Shown: positions 1-6,761 of the stretch, in pieces
How the letters are laid out: each line of letters begins with the position of its first letter
Position numbering within the stretch: position 1 is the first letter of the stretch
Source of the DNA: Gemmatimonadaceae bacterium
Lineage (GTDB): Bacteria; Gemmatimonadota; Gemmatimonadetes; Gemmatimonadales; Gemmatimonadaceae
Assembly: GCA_014378185.1 (NCBI GenBank)
Contig: JACMOE010000081.1
Coordinates: 1-11,062, forward strand
Length of the DNA stretch: 11,062 bases
Direction of reading: 5' to 3'
The notes under the pieces: generated by a model
What the model saw: only the letters and a program-made list of their open reading frames with translations
Database searches by the model: none
What the model was told of the DNA's origin: nothing
Position numbers and translations under genes: made by a program

Positions 1-170
1 CCCGGACCGAGCCCGGACTTGAGGTCGTTGCTCACGCCCTGGCCCATCCCGCGCAGCTGACGCAGCAGCCGGCCGGGGTCGGCTGCCGCCTTGGGCAGCC
101 GCTCCGGGCCGAAGATGAACAGTGCGAGCACTGCGAGCGTCGCCATCTCGGGCCAGCCGATGTTCAGCAT
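1..170 (-). CDS. tatB: Sec-independent translocase protein TatB (partial, N-terminal 56 residues)
   Basis: The N-terminus of a TatA/TatB-family membrane protein, the part of the twin-arginine translocase that receives folded substrates with TatC. Reading from ATG at 170, it has a short periplasmic N-terminus with Glu at residue 8 (the acidic residue typical of TatB), one hydrophobic helix at about residues 9-20, the FGPERLP hinge, and an amphipathic basic helix at about 26-50. The rest lies off the left edge. GGAG sits 7 bases before the ATG, which supports this start. TatB is preferred over TatA because of Glu8 and the SGLGPG continuation seen in actinobacterial TatB. It lies 55 bases downstream of htrA on the same strand with a perfect stem-loop between them. 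The htrA-tatB order is known from Actinobacteria (for example the sigE-rseA-htrA-tatB region of mycobacteria), which differs from the character of the rest of the window. Confidence 0.82.
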   Translation of the reverse strand, partial: MLNIGWPEMATLAVLALFIFGPERLPKAAADPGRLLRQLRGMGQGVSNDLKSGLGP

Positions 171-194
171 GATGTTGCTCCAGTGGTCGGTGGC

Positions 195-220
195 GCGGGG
201 TTACCTCACGGTAACCCCGC
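195..220 (-). terminator. Perfect 11-bp stem-loop between htrA and tatB
   Basis: The arms at 195-205 and 210-220 are perfect inverted complements around a 4-base loop. The hairpin starts 5 bases after the htrA stop codon and ends 24 bases before the tatB start. No T-run follows on either strand, so it is not a canonical intrinsic terminator. It may be a partial terminator, an mRNA-stabilising hairpin or an attenuator that sets the htrA:tatB ratio. Confidence 0.5.
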
Positions 221-225
221 GGAGG

Positions 226-1434
226 TCAGCGGGTCCCGTCGGACTGGAGGACGATCGCGGCCTTGAGCGTCTTCCCGTCCCGGATGTAGGTCACCTCGAC
301 GGAGTCGCCGACCTTGAGCTTGCGGACCGCGACCACGAGCTCGTCGACGGTGGTCACACGGGCGCTGCCGACCTTGGTGATGATGTCGCCGGTCTTGAGC
401 CCACCGACGGCCGCGGCGCCGCCCGCCACGATGCCGGGCACACCGGCGCCGTCACGGATGATCGCGCCTGCCTCGGCACCGGGGATCGTCTGGGCCATCC
501 CGGGGGTGACGGTCTGGGCGCGGACACCGATGACAGGGTGAGTCGCCACACCGGTCCGGATGAGCTCCTCGGCGATGCTGCGGGCCTGGTCGATCGGGAT
601 CGAGAAGCCGACCCCGATCGAGCCGACCTGGCCGCCGCCGCTGCCTCCGAGGCTGGCGATCGCGGAGTTGATGCCGATCACCTTGCCGCCGCCGTCGACG
701 AGCGGGCCACCGGAGTTGCCGGGGTTGATGGCCGCGTCGGTCTGGATGTAGTCCGTGATGGCATAATTGCCCTGGAGCAGGCCCGGCAGCGGACGGCCCT
801 TGGCGCTGATGATGCCGGCCGTGACCGTGAAGTCGAGGCCGAGCGGATTGCCGATGGCCACGACCCACTGGCCCACCCGCGCGACGTTGTCATCACCGAG
901 GTTCGCTACGGGAAGATCGGAGCCATCCACCTTGATCACCGCCACGTCCGTGGTGGGATCGCGGCCGATCACCTTTGCCGTGAACGTGCGCTTGTCCAGC
1001 AGCGTGACCGTCACCTTGTCCGCGTCGGCAACGACGTGGTTGTTCGTGAGGATGTAGCCATCCTTGGAGACGATGAAGCCGGTACCACTGGCTTCCTGCG
1101 CCTGTTCCCTTGGCTGCTGCCCCTGCTGCTGTTCGAAATTGCGGAAGAAGTCCTCGATGCCGCCCCGCGGAGCCTGCGGGTTGCGGCCGCGCGCCACGCG
1201 CACACGCTGGGTCTGGATCGACACCACGGCGGGGGTCACGTGATCGGCGATGGCCTCGAACGCACTGCCCGTTTCCGCCAGTGACTGCACCTGCGACGAG
1301 GCGACCTTGCCGCCCTTGCCATCCTGCGCAAAACCAAAGCGCGTCAGATCGAAGCCCGACGCGAATAGCAGCCCGCAAACGAATGCCGTGACGACCGCCG
1401 CGCCAAGGCGCGCGCGAGAAAATCCTGTAGCCAT
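226..1434 (-). CDS. htrA: HtrA/Deg-family membrane-anchored serine protease with one PDZ domain (apparently chimeric)
   Basis: Envelope quality-control protease. From ATG 1434 it is 402 residues; GAGGA lies 8 bases before this ATG, so it is preferred over an in-frame TTG at 1449. An uncleaved signal or membrane anchor spans about residues 10-28. The trypsin-like domain follows with the complete triad: His133 in TNNHVV, Asp163 in DPTTDVAV and Ser241 in NPGNSGGPL. A single PDZ domain fills about residues 312-398. One PDZ resembles DegS or actinobacterial HtrA, whereas the two-PDZ DegP form is usual in many Gram-negatives. It lies downstream of dnaK on the same strand. G+C is about 65% over 841-1260 but about 71% over 241-660. 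The C-terminal half uses mostly ACC and almost only GAC for Thr and Asp, while the N-terminal half prefers ACG and includes GAT, CTT and GTA. The C-terminal half looks actinobacterial, so the gene may be a join of two sources. Confidence 0.93.
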   Translation of the reverse strand: MATGFSRARLGAAVVTAFVCGLLFASGFDLTRFGFAQDGKGGKVASSQVQSLAETGSAFEAIADHVTPAVVSIQTQRVRVARGRNPQAPRGGIEDFFRNFEQQQGQQPREQAQEASGTGFIVSKDGYILTNNHVVADADKVTVTLLDKRTFTAKVIGRDPTTDVAVIKVDGSDLPVANLGDDNVARVGQWVVAIGNPLGLDFTVTAGIISAKGRPLPGLLQGNYAITDYIQTDAAINPGNSGGPLVDGGGKVIGINSAIASLGGSGGGQVGSIGVGFSIPIDQARSIAEELIRTGVATHPVIGVRAQTVTPGMAQTIPGAEAGAIIRDGAGVPGIVAGGAAAVGGLKTGDIITKVGSARVTTVDELVVAVRKLKVGDSVEVTYIRDGKTLKAAIVLQSDGTR

Positions 1435-1488
1435 TCTGCTTGTCCTCAAAGGGTGCTGGGAGTCAAGACCTTACAACCTATATACACA

Positions 1489-1535
1489 CAGATGGGCGCC
1501 GTGTGTTCCCTGTGGATACATACGGCGCCCATCTG
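1489..1535 (-). repeat. Long inverted repeat between dnaK and htrA
   Basis: Perfect 14-base arms at 1489-1502 and 1522-1535 contain the core GGGCGCC. Four more inner positions (1503-1506 with 1518-1521) can pair with one G-T wobble, leaving a loop of about 11 bases. It lies 30 bases after the dnaK stop and 54 bases before the htrA ATG. On the htrA strand it is followed by GTATATAGG, not by a U-run, so it could be a rho-independent-like terminator lacking the tail, an operator, or a leader structure of htrA. The TATATA at 1479-1484 is a weak candidate -10 element for htrA without a convincing -35. Confidence 0.55.
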
Positions 1536-1561
1536 GTTTGCGATGCGCCGCAAACGGCGCA
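1536..1561 (-). repeat. Two mutually exclusive hairpins just after the dnaK stop
   Basis: Arms 1544-1550 and 1555-1561 form a perfect 7-base stem with a 4-base loop, 3 bases downstream of the dnaK stop. An alternative 7-base stem pairs 1536-1542 with 1549-1555. The two share bases and cannot form together. Either may end or protect the dnaK mRNA; no T-run follows. Confidence 0.4.
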
Positions 1562-1564
1562 CTA

Positions 1565-3508
<1,944 letters not shown>

Positions 3509-3785
3509 TGTGTCCTTGATGGAGTGTTGGGGCGCGGCGGGAGACTGCCGCGGACGAGGTGGTGTGGGGCAATTCCCGGTCCCTTGCGTTGCGCCACTCT
3601 GGCAGGGAGTTACAGTCGTGCCCGGCGAGTGGAGTGACACCTTGGCGTAAACCCGAGCGGTGGTGCCACGTCGGCAGGACGAGCGGTTCGCTCCGCGATA
3701 CCATCCGCAGCAATTGCCGCGCTCCCGCCGGATTGGTATGTTCGGGGCGTACAGTGGCAGTCATCCCCTGATCCCGACCGCGCTC
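3509..3785. other. Divergent intergenic region between dnaK and the DUF47-pit operon
   Basis: This 277-base stretch must hold the promoters of both dnaK (leftward) and the DUF47-pit pair (rightward). I see one candidate sigma-70-type promoter for the rightward genes (listed separately) and no convincing one for dnaK. Short reading frames here lack protein-family resemblance and no RNA gene is evident. A small GAGCG/CGCTC inverted repeat with a 3-base loop occurs at 3681-3693. Confidence 0.6.
3714..3742 (+). promoter_or_regulatory. Candidate sigma-70-type promoter for the DUF47-pit operon
   Basis: TTGCCG at 3714-3719 and TATGTT at 3737-3742 are separated by 17 bases, the optimal spacing. Each hexamer matches the consensus at four of six positions. 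Transcription would start near 3749, giving a leader of about 37 bases before the ATG at 3786. This also argues against the upstream in-frame ATG at 3738, which would lie inside the -10 element. Confidence 0.4.
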
Positions 3786-4403
3786 ATGCTGAGCCGCCTC
3801 ATCCCGCGCGACGAAGAATTCTTCGATCTCTTCAACCAGCTTGCCGAGTACCTGCGTAGCGCGGCAAAGCTGCTTGACCAGTTGTTTTCCGAGCCGCATC
3901 GCACCGCGGAACTCGTCAAGCAGATCAAGGATGTGGAACACCTGGCGGACCAGCTGACGCTGGCCATCGGCGTGCGCATCGACAAGAGCTTCATCACGCC
4001 CATCGATCGCGAGGATATCCACCTGCTGGCCTCCCGGCTGGACGACGTGATCGACCGGCTGGACGGCACGGCGCGGCGCGTGGTGATGCTGCACATCAAC
4101 GAAGTGCGCGAGCCGGCCAAGCAGATGGCGCACGTGATCCTGCGGGCATCGGAGCACATTGCGAAGGCGGTGAGCGCCATCAAGCGTCCGCGAGAGGTAT
4201 CCATCCAGGCGGCGGAGATCAAGAAGCTGGAGGAGGAGGGCGACGCGCTGTATCACGAGGCCGTTGGCGCGCTCTTCGCCGGAACGCCGGACGCGATCGA
4301 GGTGATTCGGTGGAAGGAGGTCTACGAGACGCTGGAGATCGCGATCGACCAGTGCATGGGTGTCGCGAACGCGGTGCACAGCATCTCCATCAAGAACTCC
4401 TGA
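3786..4403 (+). CDS. PhoU-like DUF47 family protein, phosphate-transport accessory or regulator
   Basis: Cytosolic all-helical protein of 205 residues related to PhoU and usually encoded next to PiT-type phosphate transporters, whose activity it is thought to modulate. The opening MLSRLIPRDEEFFDLF is the typical N-terminus of this family, so ATG 3786 is chosen over two in-frame upstream ATGs at 3660 and 3738; there is no obvious Shine-Dalgarno sequence. The sequence is rich in long charged amphipathic helices with a PhoU-like repeat: a KDVEHLADQL segment at about residues 45-55, then helices with DRLDGTARR (about 87-95) and a late EEGDALYHEA segment. It has no signal peptide or membrane segment. 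Its stop codon is 9 bases before the pit start, so the two are very likely one transcript. The exact biochemical role of DUF47 proteins is not settled. Confidence 0.9.
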   Translation: MLSRLIPRDEEFFDLFNQLAEYLRSAAKLLDQLFSEPHRTAELVKQIKDVEHLADQLTLAIGVRIDKSFITPIDREDIHLLASRLDDVIDRLDGTARRVVMLHINEVREPAKQMAHVILRASEHIAKAVSAIKRPREVSIQAAEIKKLEEEGDALYHEAVGALFAGTPDAIEVIRWKEVYETLEIAIDQCMGVANAVHSISIKNS

Positions 4404-4412
4404 GCTGATCCC

Positions 4413-5453
4413 GTGGTCTGGTACGTCGTCGCGATCATCGCGATCGCCTTCATCTTCGATTTCAGCAACGGGTTCCACGATTCGGCGAATTCCATCGCCA
4501 CCATCGTGGGCACTCGCGTACTCAGCCCGCTTGCTGCGGTCGGGTGGGCGGCGTTTTTCAACTTCGCGGCGCTGTTCACGGGTGGCGTCGCCGTGGCGAA
4601 GGCGGTGGGCGGCGGCATGGTCGAGCAGAGCATCGTCGATCCCAACGTCATTCTCGCCGCCCTGTTGGGGGCGATCGTCTGGAACGCCATCACGTGGTAC
4701 TACGGTATTCCGTCCAGCTCGTCGCATGCCCTCATTGGCGGGTACGCTGGCTCGGCGATGGCGAAGGCCGGGACGGCGGCCATCACGTGGGGCCCGAAGT
4801 GGGTACAGACGTTGTCGTTCATCGTCATTTCGCCGCTGGTGGGCTTCGCCGCCGGCTTCGTGCTGATGATCGCGTGCTATTGGATCTTTCAGCGGCTGAA
4901 TGCGGCGCGCGTCGATCGGGTGTTTCGGCCGGCGCAGCTACTCAGCTCCGCGCTGCTCTCGTATTCGCATGGCGGCAACGACGCCCAGAAGACGATGGGG
5001 ATCATTCTCGGCCTGCTGGTAGCGAGCAAGGGCTATTTCGCCACGCAGACCGGCCTGCTTCATCATCTGTACGTGGCGGATTTCAAGACGATTCCGCGCT
5101 GGGTGGAAATCGGCGCGTACACCGCCATCTCGCTCGGTACGCTGTTCGGCGGATGGCGCATCGTGCACACGATGGGGTCGCGCATCACCAAGCTCCGGCC
5201 AATGGGGGGCTTTGCCGCGGAAACCGGGGGCGCCATCGCGATCCAGCTCGCCACGCACTGGGGCATTCCGGTGAGCACGACCCACACGATCACGGGGTCC
5301 ATCGTGGGCGTCGGTGCCACGCGCCGCCTGTCAGCGGTGCGCTGGGGCATTGCCGGCCGCATCGTGTGGGCGTGGGTGCTGACCATCCCGGCCGCGGGGG
5401 TGATGGCCGCCATCTCGTACGCGATCCTCTCGCACGTCGTGGTTATTCCGTAG
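4413..5453 (+). CDS. pit: PiT-family inorganic phosphate transporter
   Basis: Inner-membrane secondary transporter that imports phosphate, in bacteria usually as a metal-phosphate complex with protons. The 346-residue protein is hydrophobic throughout, with about ten membrane segments. The duplicated PiT signature is visible: DFSNGFHDSANS at 16-27 in the first half and SHGGNDAQKTMG at 185-196 in the second. The second pair of repeats is IPSSSSHALIGG (99-110) and IPVSTTHTITGS (285-296), reflecting the internal inverted repeat of the family. The start is GTG at 4413, the only plausible one given the preceding stop; only a weak GAG lies upstream, which suggests translational coupling to the DUF47 gene ending 9 bases before. 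It is shorter than E. coli PitA (about 499 residues), as are many bacterial PiT proteins with a reduced central loop. Phosphate versus sulfate cannot be decided by eye, but the DUF47 and pst neighbours favour phosphate. Confidence 0.95.
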   Translation: MVWYVVAIIAIAFIFDFSNGFHDSANSIATIVGTRVLSPLAAVGWAAFFNFAALFTGGVAVAKAVGGGMVEQSIVDPNVILAALLGAIVWNAITWYYGIPSSSSHALIGGYAGSAMAKAGTAAITWGPKWVQTLSFIVISPLVGFAAGFVLMIACYWIFQRLNAARVDRVFRPAQLLSSALLSYSHGGNDAQKTMGIILGLLVASKGYFATQTGLLHHLYVADFKTIPRWVEIGAYTAISLGTLFGGWRIVHTMGSRITKLRPMGGFAAETGGAIAIQLATHWGIPVSTTHTITGSIVGVGATRRLSAVRWGIAGRIVWAWVLTIPAAGVMAAISYAILSHVVVIP

Positions 5454-5546
5454 GACGGGGGACGGGGGACGGCTCGCTCGCTGGCGCTCGCTGGACGGCG
5501 AACTGAAAACTGAATCACTCAAGACAGAAGACCGAGAACCGGCCGC
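5454..5546. repeat. Composite of short tandem repeats downstream of pit
   Basis: Immediately after the pit stop, the heptamer GACGGGG occurs twice plus a partial third copy (5454-5472). A perfect 10-base tandem duplication, CGCTCGCTGG twice, follows at 5475-5494. Then comes a degenerate heptamer series starting ACTGAAA, ACTGAAT around 5502-5515 and decaying through CACTCAA, GACAGAA and GACCGAG to about 5540. The G-runs at the start could form a two-tetrad quadruplex. No ORF or canonical terminator hairpin is present. It may be a family of intergenic repeats in this genome or a slippage-prone spacer. Confidence 0.6.
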
Positions 5547-5593
5547 GTTCGGCATGGATCACGCATCACTCGCTATTTCACGGCGCGAAGACT

Positions 5594-5611
5594 CTGTCGC
5601 AGTTCTGTCAC
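5594..5611 (+). promoter_or_regulatory. Pho box (PhoB-type operator) upstream of pstS
   Basis: Two heptamers, CTGTCGC and CTGTCAC, are separated by the 4-base AGTT, giving the 11-base direct-repeat spacing of the PhoB box (CTGTCAT-N4-CTGTCAT type). It ends 72 bases before the pstS ATG. A poor -10-like GGTAAC lies at 5626-5631, 14 bases after the box. In Pho-regulon promoters the box replaces the -35 region, consistent with the absence of a good -35 here. It predicts activation by phosphorylated PhoB during phosphate limitation. Confidence 0.72.
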
Positions 5612-5683
5612 GAAGGCATGCGGCGGGTAACGCGACGTCACGAAACAGCGAACTTGGCTGACAGCCCTCTCATGGAGTCTTCT

Positions 5684-6754
5684 ATGCTGCAACGCGGCCT
5701 CGTGGCCATCGTGACATTCGCCCTTGTCGCCGGTTGCGGCGATTCGAGCAAGGTGCCCGCGGCCGGCGGGACGCCCGCCGCCGCCAGTTCGAGATCCGGA
5801 GCCGCCCTCACAGGAGCGGGCGCGACGTTTCCCAATCCGCTCTACAGCAAGTGGTTCAGCGAGTACGCCACGAAAACGGGGGTCCGGATCAACTATCAGC
5901 CCATCGGTTCGGGTGGCGGCATTCGGCAACTGTCCGAGAACACGGTGGACTTTGGCGCCACGGACGCACCGATGTCGGACGAGGAGCTCGGCAAGGCCAG
6001 GAGCGGCGCAATCCTTCACGTGCCCACCGCACTCGGCGCTGTCGTCGTCACGTACAACCTTCCGACGATCACGGCTCCTCTCAACCTGAGCGGTGACGTC
6101 ATCGCGGCCATCTTCCAGGGTCAGGTCACGCGCTGGAACGATGCGCGCATTGCGGCGCTCAACAACGGCGTGGCGCTGCCGGCCACCGACATCCTGGTGG
6201 TTCACCGGTCCGATGGCTCCGGCACGTCGTTCGTGTTCACCGACTACCTGTCCAAGGTGAGCGCGGCGTGGGCCAAGGCGCCGGGCAAGGGGAAGGATGT
6301 GCAGTGGCCAGTCGGCCTCGGCGCCAAGGGCAACGAGGGGGTGGCCGGGCAAGTCAAGCAGTCGCCGGGCGCCATCGGCTATATCGAGCTGGCGTACGCG
6401 TCGCAGAACAAGCTGCCCACGGCGCACGTCAAGAACGTGCAGGGCGAGTTCGTGGCACCGAGCATCGCGTCGGTCACGGCCGCGGCAGCGGGCGCGTCGA
6501 GCGCCCTGCCTGCCACCACGGACTATCGCATCTCCATCGTCAATGCGCCGGGCGCGGGCGTCTATCCCATCGCGTCGTTCACGTGGATCATTCTCTACCA
6601 GAAGCAGGCGGATGCCGCGAAGGGCAAGCTGCTGGTGGACTTCCTGAAGTGGGCGCTCACCGACGGTCAGGCCATGGAAGCGCCGCTCGATTATGCCCCA
6701 TTGCCGGAGGCCATGCGGGCGCCGCTACTCGCCCGAGTGGGAGCCGTCCAGTAG
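5684..6754 (+). CDS. pstS: Phosphate ABC transporter substrate-binding lipoprotein PstS
   Basis: Periplasmic or membrane-tethered high-affinity phosphate receptor that delivers phosphate to PstCAB. From ATG 5684 it is 356 residues; GGAG 6 bases upstream supports this start over ATG 5672 and ATG 5618. Residues 1-17 form a lipoprotein signal peptide with lipobox VAGC and lipidated Cys18, followed by an Ala/Gly/Ser-rich spacer to about residue 40. Ligand-site motifs are present in order: GAGATFP (44-50), GSGGG (75-79), DFGATDAP (89-96) and RSDGSGTS (175-182), then PGAIGY (228-233). All the loops that hydrogen-bond phosphate in the family appear intact. A Pho box lies upstream. pstC, pstA and pstB do not follow; instead ppk starts 7 bases downstream. 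The permease genes may lie beyond the right edge, next to phoU. Confidence 0.96.
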   Translation: MLQRGLVAIVTFALVAGCGDSSKVPAAGGTPAAASSRSGAALTGAGATFPNPLYSKWFSEYATKTGVRINYQPIGSGGGIRQLSENTVDFGATDAPMSDEELGKARSGAILHVPTALGAVVVTYNLPTITAPLNLSGDVIAAIFQGQVTRWNDARIAALNNGVALPATDILVVHRSDGSGTSFVFTDYLSKVSAAWAKAPGKGKDVQWPVGLGAKGNEGVAGQVKQSPGAIGYIELAYASQNKLPTAHVKNVQGEFVAPSIASVTAAAAGASSALPATTDYRISIVNAPGAGVYPIASFTWIILYQKQADAAKGKLLVDFLKWALTDGQAMEAPLDYAPLPEAMRAPLLARVGAVQ

Positions 6755-6761
6755 GTGGTCA

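Noticed and set aside
91..1284. Long open frame on the plus strand opposite htrA
   Set aside because: Antisense shadow of a high-GC gene: the opposite strand encodes a clear protease with a full catalytic triad and the plus frame has no recognisable domain.
3590..3625. CACTC-N7-GAGT resembling a CIRCE or HAIR heat-shock operator upstream of dnaK
   Set aside because: The spacer is 7 rather than the 9 of CIRCE, the outer bases do not match TTAG/CTAA, and the half-sites are inverted relative to HAIR.
3509..3640. 44-residue N-terminal extension of DnaK
   Set aside because: Pro/Ser/Thr/Gln-rich and unlike any DnaK start; MADKVIGIDL has its own ribosome binding site.
3735..3775. CAGT-type half-sites suggesting a Pho box before the DUF47-pit operon
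   Set aside because: The copies are not at 11-base spacing and match only four or five bases each.
5656..5666. GGCTG-A-CAGCC palindrome just before the pstS ribosome binding site
   Set aside because: A one-base loop cannot form a hairpin and five-base arms are expected by chance in GC-rich DNA.
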